Source: Nymphaea colorata (taxonomy: Eukaryota; Streptophyta; Magnoliopsida; Nymphaeales; Nymphaeaceae). Taken from it: a stretch of 64,000 bases of DNA. Both the position numbers and the translations under genes were made by a program. The first letter of the stretch is position 1; each line of letters opens with the position of its first letter. Under the pieces are notes generated by a model. It had not been told where the DNA came from, did not search any database, and saw only the letters and a program-made list of their open reading frames with translations. Positions 32,792 through 47,067 of the stretch are shown one piece after another. Where the stretch lies: positions 7,321,001 through 7,385,000 of the forward strand of contig NC_045148.1 in NCBI RefSeq assembly GCF_008831285.2, written 5' to 3'.

Positions 32792-35167
32792 TTAAATGTA
32801 TCAAGTTAAGCTGTATAATGAAAACTCCTTCTCATGACAATGTGTAAAAGAGAGTCGAGAACATGACAACGTAAGTCATATTGGCCAAACCTATATAAAA
32901 CTATTGTGTCTTTTCTTTTATTTTCTTGCTGCAAACATGATATGAAAGCCCATCCAGTGATCAGTAGTTTGTTTCCCAAGGTTGTTCCCTATGGGATGAT
33001 CCTTAATTGGAAGCTCTCATGAGATAACAAGAAGTTAGAGGGGATAGATTGGTGTGGTTATTATCCAAGAAAGATGTTAACACAAGTAGTTGGAATGCAT
33101 TCCGCATTCATCGCAGTGCCTCAAACAGAAAATTGGAGAGATTCTTTGGCAACATGGTAGTTTTCCTCAAGCCAATTGGACTCTCCATGTTGTTTATAAC
33201 TTGTAAGGGGCGGTAGGTGCTAGATGGCAAAGTTCAATAGAGGGGAATTAGTTTAGCTTCAAAATATTAGCTTTTTAAAGTAATGGTGGAAGATGAAATC
33301 CATTCATTCTTTATTTGCAAGCATGATAGAAATACATGGTGCAATATCATGAAGAAGTTTGGTGTTGTCAAACCTCCTACTCTTGAGCTCTTGAGCTTGT
33401 ATGGTGGAAAGCTTGTTTTCATTTTGTTGTGTGGTTCATTTTTAGGATAAGAAATTTATGAAACATGAAGGGAAATAGCCTTCAAATGAGAGGCTGAAGC
33501 CCTCTCCTTTCTCTTGTCCCTTTAAAGTCCAGAGCTGCTTCAAGACCTAGGTAATCCTATAGAATACCTTTTAACTCGAGTATTGCGCATGTCACTATTT
33601 GCAATTAAGAAAAATAACACCCAAAAGAATTGAACTGAAGGCACGTTAGCATCACATCACTCAACCCAACCCACCCAAATTATATTGAGTCACTTGCTTG
33701 GTGGCCCATTGTAAAGAAAGAATTAGTGTAATGAATTGAAGGAATAAGAGGTTGGAGAGCTTTATCTCCAGCTGTTTTGGTGGGCGATGCTATATCCTTC
33801 CAAGATACTGCAATATTTAATAGATTAACCAAGCGATATTCGGAGCTAACATTAATCTTAAAGAGTAGTTATGACATATCGCGTTGCATGTGTGAAAGAC
33901 CAGACCACCCGGATGGCCAGAGGATTTCAGCATATATATATTGTATTGGTGATTTTAAAAACAGTAAGCAGTTTGAGCCTTTCCGTATTTAAAACCTTAT
34001 GTTACTTAGAACTCTCTCACTCTCTTACTTAATGGCAAGCTGGGTCAGTTTCGCCCCGTAACTACGTCAAGAAATGTGATTTAGTTGATGATCTCCTTTA
34101 ATTTTTAGATGGGATAGAACAGAGCCCCCCTTTACTCCATCCAGATAGTGATGCACTTTGCCCATGGCATCACACACCACTTCATGACTCAGGGACGTAG
34201 TATATAGTGCTCATGAGAATCGAAATGGAAACATGAGTTATCACAGCCCTTCGTTTGGCCGGCTACAATATGCCCTTTGAAGCAATCTTTCTCAATCTGA
34301 ATGTCTTAATTTTAATTACAAATGTAGGAAAACTCTCTCATGTAAGTTGCTTTTATTTTTTTTAGCAATAAAAAAATTTATTTAAATTTCTTATTTATGA
34401 AGTCCAAATCGTTTCTCAGACTCAAATTGGGGATGAACCCAAGGAGCCATCTTTGTGATCAGTTCACCAGACGTGCACACAAGGCTGGATGGGACCAAGG
34501 TTTTGTCGTTCTTGGCTATCGTGGAATTGATTCAAACGCAAGTATATAATAATGGTTTGAGATTTTTGGTTGTATTCCTTTCCTTTCCAACCTGGCCTCT
34601 AATCTGTTGAGCTGCATCGATCCGGACATACTCGCACCTCCTCCTAATTAATCGCATTCATTTGTTGGTTTCTTTCTTGCATTTCAAGAAAACATAATGA
34701 TATATTCGATCCCCTGATCCTTCAAAAACTTATCCTTCACTCCAGGCATATTATTAGCCGTCTCCTTGAGAAAGATCGGCATAGTCGCTGTCAATTTAAT
34801 TTTTTAATTTTTTTTTTGGATGTCAGCTGGCTTCAAGATCACAACCTTCCTTGTTTTTTAATGAGGTCACCTTATTGGCAAATAGAGCAATATTTAACTA
34901 TTATGGACTATTCATTGGGGTAGATTAATGAAGCACTTTTCGAAAGTGTTTTAAAGTGTTTTATTTATGAACTTGTCTTTCAAAAGTTTTATGAACTTGT
35001 CTGAAGCAGATTTATTAAACTATGCCATTTGCCAAACGAGCTCAAGACTGTTTAACAGTTACAAACTATTCATCAAGTACTCGATCAGTTTTCAGGGACT
35101 TTTGACATTATAAAAAATGAGCCTCCACCTGTCAGTATGAGCCTACATACATGGTTGACTGAAACAC

Positions 35168-35171
<4 letters not shown>

Positions 35172-35228
<57 letters not shown>
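35172..35228. repeat. (TA)n microsatellite
   Basis: An uninterrupted TA run of about 57 bp, one of the longest in the window. Confidence 0.95.
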
Positions 35229-35230
<2 letters not shown>

Positions 35231-37565
35231 TTGTTTTTTAAAAAGATTTGTAGGTAAGGATTTAGAAATTAGTAGGTATGTGTCCCTTAGGTACATGACC
35301 TGTAAGGGAATAATCTTGGTCATTGATCTATGAAAAAATGAAACAAAAAACAAGAAAAAAAAATTGTCGATTAATGCTAGATGATCAAAATATTCTCTCT
35401 CTCTCTTTTTTTTTTCATTGATTTTCTTTGTTCTCCAACTTAAAAACATCAATGGCTAAGGTGATGCCATTGGGCACATCATTTATAAGCTGTGTATCTA
35501 AGGATATTATGTTTATTTATTTATGTATTCAATAACCTTGACAGAGACAATGCCATTGGGCACATCATCTATGGCGTGAAGAAGGAGGCTATGGCTAACT
35601 AAAGCATAACCTGGCTATATCCAAAGGCCTGAGCATAATAATCGCATTGTGCATGAGCTCATGTGCATGTTAATACTCCAAAAGAGTGGGCCAAAGGCTC
35701 AATACAAGTGGGCCAGAGATACAGTTGGCCTTTTGTTAAATACCACCCATTCTCAACAAAAGCACTGTCTATTATTCAAGTTTCCATAGTTGGACTGCAA
35801 AAACTACTGAAGGAAAGAGGGAATATTTGATGTTGAAAATATGAAAAGAGAATTAAATGACTTGAGGGCAAACCTTTAAGACTTTGTGAGGTGGGGTGGT
35901 GGCATACAGATGAGTATGATACCTTGTCCTTTTCCATGCATCTCCATCTTCTTTTCCTCTTTAATTAACCAGTGGGTGGTACCAAAGTACTATCTTTTAC
36001 CTTTTTTACCAAAAGAAATTTTTTTGTGAGAGAAATATTTCGATTATGACAGCATTTGTTCCTGAACAACCGTTAATTCTCTCTTTCTCTGTCCCTCTCT
36101 GTCTCCAAACCTTTCATCTTTCACTCATGTTTAAATAGTCTACATAGATCTGGCTTCCATATTCATCATAAATTTTTAGAATAATGATATGAACCCTCTT
36201 AATCTTTCTAACTCATTTTACATGCCAAAGTGCATAAAGATTTTTGGAATATATATGGCCTTTCGTCCGGCAGGAAAACAAGTGCCGCAACCCTGAATTC
36301 TCTGGAAACCCATCTGTTTTTAACAATGATATGACATAATTTGCTGCATTATTGGATAGACTACAGGGTTATCTGTCAAATAATTTCAAGATTTCGGTTA
36401 TCACGAGGAAGGTGCTTTTCTTTCTTCTAAATTTACCAAACCAAGTTCGAATTTGACCGCAATTAATTTATTTCCACATTGAACTGAGATTTTGCGCTTG
36501 AGTTTAGTCGGACTGGTTAGAATAGGTGTAAATCAAACTAGAATTTGACGCATGGATGGGAACATGCAGACCAATGTTTAAAATAGTGTCGGTAGTAGGT
36601 GTGGGCATGGTGGGTGGAGGTAGGTTGGTATGGGTAAGGTGTGCACAATTATCCAGACAAACCCACATGACAGTTTTTCTCATTTACATATAAGTACTTT
36701 TTAAAAATTTAAAATTATATAACTAGTACCTCTTAGCTAAAATTTTCTTTCTAGCGCCGTTGCAAATGTTATTGGTTTGTTTAGTATATGATACATAATG
36801 ACCTGTATCACCTTATTTTTCTATTTTACAGAACTAAAAAATTCATTTGAAATGTTTTAAATTAAGTTGAAATGTGAAAAACTTATAAAAGAATACGAAA
36901 TTGTATTGGCCTTTAATATTATTTAATTAATGTCCGACAAGCTAAAAAATGTGAAACGACCCTCTAAAATCGGCGGAATGAATTGATTCCAATTGAAATA
37001 ATCTCAAACCGGCTCGACCCATCTTTCCATGCAAAGAGATGCATTTGTTTAGTTTAAAGTTTTTAACTTTGCATGCAAATATAATGTGATATTTGGTAAT
37101 GATTCATGACATTGTTGAATTGTCTCAAGAAGCATAGCTCAAACGATTGAATTTGAGGCACGTTATGTGGCATGTCTCTAATTTGATTCGTAGTAACGAG
37201 TATCGTGAGGAATGTGGGTTCTATATGCAGAGTTGAAACATGTAGAAACATTGCCATTTAATATCGACACAATTCCAAGGCTGAGAAAGGAAGAAAACTT
37301 CAGCTCTTACCCAAACGGTGGGATTAATCTTTCTGTTCACCTGGATTTATGACTCCGTTGAATGGCTGACTCGGTCGATTCATTTAATCGAGATCCTTAC
37401 CGACTCTACTGAAATTGCCGTCGTATAACTCTGCTTGAGAATAAGCACGAAAGATTGGCTACAAAACGAAAAAAAGATGCTCGTATACATACTTTTCTTA
37501 GGACACTGAAAGCTCTGACATGGGAAATCGTCTTCCGAGAATTTTTCTCAGTTCGAGAGGTGCGC

Positions 37566-37573
37566 TATAAATA
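37566..37573 (+). promoter_or_regulatory. TATA box of the alpha-galactosidase gene
   Basis: TATAAATA stands 112 bp before the start codon at 37686 in an otherwise mixed-composition region, a usual spacing for a plant core promoter with a 5' UTR of about 80 bp. Confidence 0.6.
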
Positions 37574-37614
37574 CTTCTATTTATTGATCAAGGCCAACAG
37601 CCAACAATAATACT

Positions 37615-37650
37615 ATGCCTCTGGTGGATGCCGTGTCTCGCTCTCATTAG
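37615..37650 (+). CDS. Short upstream ORF in the alpha-galactosidase leader
   Basis: If transcription starts about 30 bp after the TATA box, this is the first ATG of the mRNA. It encodes 11 residues (MPLVDAVSRSH) and ends 35 bp before the main start. An upstream ORF like this could lower translation of the main frame. No conservation evidence is available here. Confidence 0.4.
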   Translation: MPLVDAVSRSH

Positions 37651-37685
37651 AAGCCACGGGTGATACTTGAGTGCTGTACGCTCCA

Positions 37686-40600
37686 ATGGAGTTTCATCAC
37701 GGAACTGCCCGTTGGGATTTCCTTGCAGCATTAGCCAGAGTGAGTAGGATGTTGATGATGATGATCCTCATACAGCTTCTTCTGTTGGGCTTCTGTGTGC
37801 AATCTTCATCAGCAGCCCAAAGCTATAATATCTCAGATGGGGAGGCAATGGTGGCCTACCGACGCTTCCTGCTGAACAATGGCGTCGGCCGCACCCCCCC
37901 TATGGGGTAAAAAAAATTATAAACGTCGATGTTCTTTCGCCTATTCATCTTTCTTTTCCTTTATTTTACCCGTTTCGGGTGATGATGGATTTTCACTGCA
38001 ACTTGTGAAGATGGTGTCTGCAGGTGGAATAGTTGGAACCATTTTTACTGTAACATCGATGAGTGGACAGTGAAATCTACGGGTAACTTGCTGCGACCCT
38101 TTTGCTCCATGTGCTTTACCGTCTGACATTGAACTGCGAAATGGTTTCTTATTCCGGGTTATTTTTACTGATCAAACGCCGAATACAGCTGATGCTCTGG
38201 TTGCAACTGGTTTGGCCTCACTTGGATATCGATATGTTAACATTGGTAATGATTCACTTGATGACCTTTTCCACTACTCTGTTTTTATTTTCAAGACTAT
38301 TTCTAGTTATCCATTAAAAAGTGTTTAGCCCTTACCTTGATTGATGCGTGAGAGAGAGAGACAGAGAGAGAGAGATAGAGATAGCTTTTAAGTGATTTCT
38401 GATGATAAGAGGAATCCGTGCCAGAGCGCAGATAATGTTGAAACTAGAAAATGTGCAGTTTGAGACTTGAGTTGAAAAGATGGTTGTTAGACTTCCTGTA
38501 AGGTTGATTAGTGATTTGGAACTTTAGCATTAATAACTTGAACGCAAAGCAGATGATTGTTGGGCAGAGGGAAGCAGAGATAGATATGGTAATCTAGTTG
38601 CCCGAGCTTCGACTTTCCCATCTGGCATCAAAGCTCTTGCGGATTATGTTCACAGCAAGGGATTGAAGTTGGGGATATACTCTGATGCCGGGTATGACTC
38701 TTTTTACATGGCTTGGAATGTGAACTTTACTGTAATCACTAATTCCATTGAGATGGATCTTCTTCCATGTTATCTTTTCAGTTACACTACCTGCAGCAAA
38801 ACCATGCCTGGTTCTCTTGGTCATGAGGAGCAAGACGCGAGAATATTTGCCTCTTGGGTTAGAAATATCTTTCTCACTGAATGTTTTCCTCTTCCTATCA
38901 TTAGTCTTAGACTCTATGTAAAACTTTAATTGCCAACCTGGTTCACCTTGACTAGGCCAGTTGGCTTAAAAGCTCCAACGTTCAAGTAGGTACGCGGTTC
39001 AATACCGAAGGCTGCTTCATTCGCTGCAAGGTCGAAGCAATAGAAATTTCTTGGTGGTCAGGGTAGGAATAGTTAGAAACGTTACAATTAGAATAGGGCA
39101 TTTTAGTTTTCAGCCTCACAAATCAGTAATCATATCCGACCATGCCAAAAAGATTAGCAGTTTCTCTCATCATAAAAAGAATGTAGAATAATTTTGACAT
39201 GTTTTTGATTTTATAAGATATTATTTTTCACAGGGTGTTGATTATTTGAAATATGATAACTGCTACAATGATGGTGCCAGGCCTCAAGATAGGTTGAGTT
39301 TCTCATTCTTTTTGCTTTTTTTTTTCAATATCTTTTGACTGCTTTCTTTCCTTTGTGAATCTAGTTGGATCATCTAAAAGTTTAGACATTCATCTGATTA
39401 AAGGTAAAATTTCGAGACATGTCGCATGGATGTGGAACTGGATTCCAGGAGTCGGCAACTTTTACAAAACTTACAACGTGACATGCACTGGCACATACAA
39501 ACGTTCACCTATTCTAGTTGCTGAAATGGGAAATCCATGTGGATGGATTTGGCCATGGGATGCACTTAATGACCGAATAAGTGATTAAAAAATCTATCCG
39601 GTGTTAGAATCTCAACTATTCTGCATTAAGTAGCAAAAGGTAGCAACAAGTAAATAAATTTATAAATATTCTATATGTTTGTACTACCATTCAGGTCTGC
39701 TATATGCACAAAATTTATTGTTAACTGTACCGTTCGAAGTTGTGTGTAGTGTCTATCACCTTTCTCATAGGTGGTTGAAAAGGTTCTATGAGGATTTGGC
39801 CGACCACTATTTATGGTCATCTTATTGATTTTTCTTTTTTGACTTCACTGATGAGCTCAGGTGCTCCAACAACAGATGAACAATTGACCTTTTTGTGGGA
39901 CTATTTTGGTTCAGATAACAAGTCTCAAGCACGAGTTTCTGTGTGCTTTATGCTTTAATCTTCTTCGAATCTTCTCCTGCTTGTACAATTTTTTTTCCTT
40001 GAGTTGCTCCATTGTTTCAGTTTCATTTGCTCTTGTTTTAAATGCAGGTATTTGAAAATGAGCCAGGCATTATTAAGTTCTGGAAGACCAATCTTCTATT
40101 CTATTTGTGAATGGTAAACTAAATTACAAATACGTAAAACTAGGAATTTTACTGTTTTGTGCTTCAGTCAGTAGCATGGGTAGGAGAAGTATCTTAAGCA
40201 TGTGCGTTATCAATTTAGAGGTGGGATGCTTGACATACATGGGAAGAACAAGCAGCATTTCCTGTTTTGATCGTCTGAAAATGCATAGCAAGTGGGAAGT
40301 GTTGGCAAAATTTGAGAAATCATCTTGCTGCACGGTAGATTGAGTGTTGACCAGATCATTGACACAAAAAGTCTTCATAAAATTATTCACCAAGAGTATT
40401 CTTGCTTTGTGTTGGATGTTTCCATTTGTACGTCTTGCACATTTGTTTTGTACGTTTTTGGCATTTGGTTATCTTATATAAAGTGATCATCTTGTAGGGG
40501 TGATCAAAATCCAGCACAATGGGCTGCCCGTATTGGCAATGCATGGCGGACTACCGGAGACATTAAAGACACATGGGATAGGTCTTGACCTCCCACTGCT

Positions 40601-43370
40601 TTTACAAACCTCAACTGCATGATGAATTCTTTTATTCAATTGTAACCCATAGTTGACTTTCTTCATCGAGTTGGTTTTATGATTAATATTCTGTTTCCTC
40701 ATGTTCCTCTTTCAGCATGACATCTATTGCAGATATCAATAATCTGTGGGGGAGATATGCTGGACCTGGTAGATGGAATGGTATATGAACCTGTACATTG
40801 AGTGATTTTATTCCCTTAATATATGTCGTCTATCATAGACAGTGGACACACATTTTGACAAACGTGCAGTGACATATCTGTGTTAGTTTTGTTGATTTTT
40901 ATTGCACACTTGTTCTTTCTGTTATTAGTTCATTTATAGGTTGAGCAATTATATAATGTGTAATGATACATAGTGATTGCTAGGGAAGGAGCCAAATGAG
41001 GATCAGGGAGGGCAAGGGCCGAACTGGAATTTCAAAAACTTTTAAACGATACTAAAGCTTTTCGAGCAGTTCACCTGTCATCTTTATGGATACAAAGTGC
41101 AACCTCTAGTTCCTATGGATTCTGTTATTTAAACAATTGATTCAAAATACAGAATTTGCCTAAATAACAGATAAGGGTGATTGACAGTCTAGGCATTTTC
41201 AGATGGGTTTGACAGCTTGCTCATAAACAAGATGAGACCAGCCATTTTGTTATTCCTTAGTGAACAAGCATTGACTTAAGCCTGGACTAATGGTCCTTAA
41301 GTCATTAACATAAATGGAATGTTTTGCATACATTGAGCTTCACTAAATTTTGGGCCATAAAATATGCGATGCAATATGATGGGGCTTCTTTTGCTTATTT
41401 TTTAGATGCTCATGGTTTGATCATAATCCATTAATCTGTTCTTTAACTCAACAAAACAAAGATAGGAAAGAATGCTAAAGAGTTTGCCTCTCTGCTATAA
41501 TGAGCACTCAGATTAGTTTTGGATGGGGTAATTACATTGTCTCTTTACCAGTAACAAGGACATGAAAAAGCATGGTTAGATCAGGCTGAGCTAATAGCAA
41601 CTCCAAGCTGTTACTCATAGGATTTGGTATGGGGCTTGTGCTTGTCAAGATGGTTTGGACCACATTCAAACTTGAACTGAGTGGTAATTTAACCTTTGGT
41701 CAAGCTTGAGGCTGCCCTTGGTCATCTTAGCTGAGTTTGAACAACATAACCTGACGTTTAACTTCTCTACATGATGGACACACTTTTTCCAGACCAGTGC
41801 ATGTGTACTTAAGTAAATGCTCTTCTTTTCAGCATTTTTAGCTTCAGTACCTTGGAAGTTGGATCCTTTTTATAACGTTTGCTGAATGCACTTCAAATTT
41901 CATGCGCACAGATGCATGGGATTCTTGTCTCCTTCCCTGTCTTCATAGATCAAAAATAAAGGAAGAAAGACTGTCATATAAAAAAGTGCTTGCATGTCAG
42001 AAGACTAAGGAAGGGCAACTATTTCATCAGAACACAACATAATGATAGCTTGAGTAAGGCAAAAAACATATACACACACACACACACATTCATTATATTG
42101 AAAGAGGTACATGGAAATGCATTAACATACCTTTAATTCTAGCAGCAAAATAGAAAGAAAAAGTATACATATGCACCCGGAGGAAGGTAACTTGAAAGTA
42201 ACTAATACCGACACAGACATACCTACATTCTGAATATAAAGGGACTAACATATACATGAGGAATAAAGGAAAATTGTAAAATTCACCTTATGGATAGCTT
42301 GATGTGCATAACAGACAATCAAACTGTAGTATTTGCAGCTCATGTAAAAGTGATTTCTATATCATGGTAGAAAGCATGTACCTGTCTTCAAGTATTGGTG
42401 ACTGGAAAAATTATAACCTCAGGTCAAACTCTCTTGGCTAGTGTAAGGAAGTTGGGTATAGTTGTAAGAACTACTGTCAAATTTTCTTCATGTGGTATCA
42501 AAGTGCCATTTTGTTTTCTGAAACAATGCATTTTAAATTCACCATCTGAGATCGGCTGTTTTCCCAATGACAGATCCTGATATGCTGGAAGTAGGAAATG
42601 GTGGGATGAACATAGAGGAATATCGTTCACATTTTAGTATCTGGGCACTGATGAAGGTAGACTTCCCTAGTTTCTGTCATTCTTTATGTTGCTTTATCAT
42701 TTGTTTTTGTTCTATTACCTGCTTCAAAGTTTTCAAACTACTGACAGGCTCCATTGCTGATTGGATGCGATATTCGGTCTGCAAGCAGAGCAACCTTGAA
42801 CATCATTGGAAATAAAGAGGTTATATCTGTTAATCAAGACCCGTTGGGTGTCCCAGGAAGGAAAATCAGATCAACAAATGGGTTGGAGGTAGTTCACAAG
42901 TAATATGGGCAATTTTAGAAATTAGAAAATAAAGTGCCAGCTGAGTTTTAAATCAGAAGTGTTTTATTTCTTGCATTTATTTGATATCGAAATAATTTTC
43001 TTGGCATAGGTATGGGCTGGACCACTGTCTGCGAGAAGAATTGCAGTCGTCCTATGGAATAGAAGCTCATTGCGTGCTCTTATAACTGCAGGATGGAGTG
43101 AGATCGGCATATCCTTATACACCCGTGTTGCTGTGAGAGATCTATGGGCGGTAAATATTAACTCTTGCATCTCTGGCTTTATCATGAAAATGTGTGGAAT
43201 CTTTTTCATGAAAATGTGCGGGAACTTAAATTCATACCAAGTTATGGGTCGTTATTGACATAGTTTCTTATGTATTACAGCAGTTATATGTTTCAAGGAG
43301 TCAGCAATTCCAGCTTGCAGCATATGTTGGACCTCATGCTTGTAAGATGTACATTTTTACTCCCCTCTAA
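37686..43370 (+). CDS. AGAL: Alpha-galactosidase, glycoside hydrolase family 27
   Basis: Thirteen coding exons: 37686-37906, 38024-38082, 38189-38245, 38553-38691, 38782-38857, 39234-39292, 40048-40113, 40498-40581, 40716-40780, 42574-42656, 42748-42888, 43010-43150 and 43281-43370. All introns are GT-AG with consistent phases, giving 426 residues, a normal size. It hydrolyses terminal alpha-1,6-galactose from raffinose-type sugars, galactomannans and galactolipids, in wall or vacuole. A hydrophobic signal-anchor segment lies at about residues 22-38. The GH27 core starts TPPMGWNSWNHF; the nucleophile Asp is in YLKYDNC (about residue 192) and the acid/base Asp in DTWDSM (about 253). Later motifs are [24 protein letters not shown] and VNQDPLGV, then the beta-sandwich domain ending [11 protein letters not shown]. 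It appears intact. It converges with the DUF789 gene; the stop codons are 1.2 kb apart. Confidence 0.95.
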
Positions 43371-44576
43371 GAGGAAAAAAATTTAAGGGAAGCTAAAGCC
43401 GTAAGGCAAATGATATGTGCAATGAATTATCTGTTCTGTAATAAATATCTGTGAAATGAATGTGTCTCTCTGCATCTTCATCATTTTTACCCTCTCTGCT
43501 TTGGAAATGCATGCACAGAGCCATTTTGGAAATGCATGCACAGAGCCATTTAAGACAAATTAAGGGCGCCCTTTATTAAAACTGTAGCATTCCTGCAAAC
43601 TTTTCAATAATGATATGGTGCTTTTCTATGGTAAGCTGATCAATTTTTTGTTTTAGGTTTTCCCTAAAAGGTTAAAGAATGTATAGCACACAGCAAGCAA
43701 TGTCATGGTCTATAGCTGTGCAATCTCTCATGGCTCTTCTATTTAAGGAACAGAACTCTAATAACTGCTTCTCTCTCTTTCTCTTCTTGCATCAACTAAT
43801 TGGAACTTGCATTTCCTTTAGGTTGTGTTTAATAGCCTTGGATGTTAGATCCGAGGTTGCATAAAAAGGTGTGTTTTAGAAATCCTCAGTGTAAACAAAT
43901 TGAGAATCTCAGTAGCATGGATTTCAAATCCATATTACATGTTAAAAACCATGGATTTAAGAAGGGGGGGGGGGGTCTCATCTTAATAAATCTATGGATT
44001 TGAGATCCTAGGGATCTCAGATCACCATGGACCTGAGATCTAAGGTGAAACAAATGCACCCTTAAGGAATCTAATATACCTGATTTGCAAAGTTTTATGG
44101 ATATTTGAGGATCATTCATTCAAATTTCTGAGTATAAAAGAGGTTGAGGGAAACGTGGAATGCAGTGAACATATATGCAACTAATATCATGCAAGACTTG
44201 CACAATCTCTCACATTTGCATTTTCTTTTTCTGCTTGAGTTTGTAATTCTGATGGTTGAAGCAAAAAATCCAGAATAAACTAGATAAGAAACTCCAAGAC
44301 AGAACTCAAATCATCCACCAGGAGTAACTCTCTTCGCTTGAAGGCCAGACAGCTAGCATGTTAGAGACTACTGCAGAACGATAAACAGATAACAGGGCTT
44401 TGACAGCAAAGAATGGTCCCTTTGATGGCATTAAATATAGTGCTTCTTGTTACCTTGTATCTTGCACGTATTCCTTGCTTCAATGATGTGTATGTAGACA
44501 TCTATGATGACAATGATGATTGTGGTTTAGCATTAGAAGTGATTGTTGATCATCATAGCTTTAGTGAAAATTGATG
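43371..44576. other. Intergenic space between two convergent genes
   Basis: This holds the 3' flanks of the alpha-galactosidase (+) and DUF789 (-) genes, a duplicated 26-bp phrase near 43503-43553 (GGAAATGCATGCACAGAGCC) and a MITE. No gene was seen. Confidence 0.6.
43821..44061. mobile_element. Tourist-like MITE with TTA target duplication
   Basis: The 241-bp element has imperfect inverted termini: left GGTTGTGTTTAATAGCC, right (inverse) GGGTGCATTTGTTTCACC. It is flanked by TTA at 43818-43820 and 44062-44064. The interior has repeated GGATTT(C/G)A(A/G)ATCC-type palindromic words and a G10 run near 43966. Confidence 0.6.
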
Positions 44577-47067
44577 TTAAGAATATTGCCGGAGCCCCAT
44601 GAAATAATTAAAGTCATGGTGTTGGACCCCGAGTTGCTTTAGCCATGAGGCTGCTGCGCTTAACATGGAAATGATGTGTTCCTGGTCTGTGCTTTCTGGA
44701 TCGTTCCAAACTCTGCCTTGCATTTTGTAAGTGGCTAAGCCAAAGGGTGGCAAGGGCATCATTCTTTCGCTATCTTCTACTTTTCTCATAGGGTCATCAG
44801 CTTCCTTCTCTGCAGTCATATTTCAGAATTTCGTCTTAGTTTAACCAGAACAAAGTTTGTAGAAGAAAAGAGATAGCTATCAAGGCCAACCTTGGAATGA
44901 AGAAGATAGAGTATGGTACGTAAGAAAACAGGTTGACAAGTCTCTCACAGTTCGGTTCGAGGGAATATGATAAATTGGGTACCTGAAACAGCAATTCCAC
45001 TTGTAATCTGTTATCAAGGAAAGTTTTCCTCTCTGGACAGTGGACCAACTTGAAAGAGAATTGAAATTTAAGGAAGAAATACATACCAGGAAACTGCCAT
45101 CCAACTGGCAGGAAGAACATCTACACTTTTCAATGATTTCAGCCCAGGATGTGATCGGGAGAATGCATTAATCTAGCACGCAAAACAATCATAAAATCAA
45201 ATTGTTAAAGCTACAATAATAGCTGAATTAAAATGCTTATGCAATTCATCACTTTTAGATTATATTAGCTAAAGTGAGAATGGATCTCGACAGACATGTT
45301 AACTAATGGATTATGGTTAAGAATACTATTAGTAGAGTGAAATATGATAAAAACTTCAGGAATAAAATTCCTGTTCTTTTGCATATTAATGACAAAAAGG
45401 CTGTGGGGAGTTTGGTCTTGTTCCCCTCTTGTGAACGTAGGAGCTCTTATGTGCGTGACATGATGCCTTTGGGCGGTTAGTGCACAAGTAGTCCAATATA
45501 AAATCTGAGTTAAGATACTGGGGCATTGCCTTCCCTCTCATCATTGAGTTTTCAAGCACGTAATGCAAGATGATGGCATAAAGCACAAAGCAAATTCAAC
45601 ATAGTTACATGCTGTTACTCCCCACACATTAGCAAAGTTGGCAGCCTATCTCAAATGATCTTGATCTGCGACTAGTTTTTGTGACATAAAGAGCAACCAT
45701 TTCTCAGATGAAAATCCATTCTTGTAATGTATTGGAAAGGCAAGCACTGTCATGCCAAGATGGGTGATGATGGATGATCAGAAGAATCAAGAAGCTAATG
45801 TTGGTACAATTTTCATAGGTGATGGCTGCGGCATGATGCAACATAGCCAAGTTTATAGATTTGTACATCTCAACCACTAGACTATTACAGGCTGATGTTA
45901 TAAGTTTCATGGTCACAGTTTCATCTAGGTAGTTTAGTTAGTTATTGGACCTCTATTGAACAGATTGCTGTGTGGTTTCAATACAGATTCTTAACAATTT
46001 AGAACATTTGTATAATTCTTTCTAGGACATGAGTTTCATTTTTTGCCATCAGTTCAATATAAAGGGACATAGGTACGTGGTTACATCACCCTTTGGTTGC
46101 GTTTATGTTAACATAACAATTGTGAAGCGTGAACAAGTTCCTCAAAGCTACATTTTTCTCCTACCAATAATGTGTAGCTCTGCAAAAACTTAGCAACTCA
46201 TGCATTGCTGAATGTAGAAGCGACGTGATTCATCTTTAGCTGTTTAGAATGAACTCATACCAGCTAGTTATAATTGTTAACAATCTATACTGTTGACTGC
46301 ATCAGTTCCACGCAGAATTAGGTTCATGTTGACAGTAGTCATACAGCATTTTAAAGCATGTTATTATCTTCTTTTTTTATTTTGTCTCAAATCAAACTTG
46401 ATCTCAGGTTCACCATGGAGAAACAGACAGTTAAATAAAAGGGGCATGTACCTTGTCTACTAGCGGAATCCTTCCATAGGGGGATGCTGTCTCAAAATAC
46501 TGAAAATAAAGAAAGCCCAGTTTCTCCTTTCCATGCCAGAAGCTTCCATTTTTCTTCCCCGATAAGTAGTCCATTCCTTTTACCATCCAAATATTTCCTG
46601 TATCACCTTCGTCACTGCAAGAGTCCTCCACAGAGCTCCAATCGATGTAAATTTGGATTGCAGAAAGATAGGGAACATAGTATTGGAATACAGTTTCTTC
46701 ATTATCTAATACAACTTGCGTTCCTGCACCATAAGCACTCCACTCGCTATAAGTGTTCCACAGATCTCCTAAAGTGAAATATTCAATGTCATCCCCTTCC
46801 CACGGCTGCCATAACCTATTAGGATTTTTAAAAGTTGCCTGCAAATTCACACAGCAGAAAAAATTGTTCCATGTAAGAAAAGCTGCAGCACACGCTACTG
46901 CTTGTTGAAAACAAGAAAAGAAAGGTTGAAACACGCATTGGTACTGCTCTAACCTTTGGCAAGCATCGAGTTGGAACCACAGGTGTCATACAGTCTAAAA
47001 AACGACGAAGGTTGGTGCAAGCGAATTGACCGGAGGCAGCCACACTTTGTCCTCCCTTCGTCCTCAT
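44577..47067 (-). CDS. DUF789 family protein
   Basis: Five exons on the minus strand, in transcript order: 47067-46954, 46838-46452, 45172-45087, 44982-44891 and 44809-44577. All have GT-AG junctions and matching phases, giving 303 residues. The start is the only ATG after an in-frame TGA upstream. DUF789 landmarks in order: NLRRFLDCMTPVVP, CLPK, YFTLGDLWNTYSEWSAYG, VFQYYVPYLSAIQIY, LGFLYFQYFETASPYGR, IPLVDK, HPGLKSLKSVDVLPASWM, WYPIYHIPSNRTVRDL, CFLTYHTLSS, MPLPPFGLATYKMQG and LGVQHHDFNYF. The family is plant-wide and its biochemical role is unknown to me. The open frame is complete with no stops or missing blocks, so the gene looks functional. Confidence 0.93.

Larger units (their letters stand above)
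30502..37565. other. Long gene-free stretch
   Basis: AT-rich sequence without a supportable gene. It contains a GA tract (31518-31567), a hairpin element (32311-32413), a Tourist-like MITE (32544-32791), a (TA)n tract (35172-35228) and a local duplication of the phrase ATGCCATTGGGCACATCAT (about 35465 and 35549). The segment near 33000-33450 looks like faded coding sequence, perhaps transposon-derived, but no motif was clear. Confidence 0.5.

Noticed and set aside
37879..38129. Apparent frameshift after exon 1 of the alpha-galactosidase
   Set aside because: The frame change is explained by an ordinary GT-AG intron at 37907-38023; all thirteen exons join in phase.
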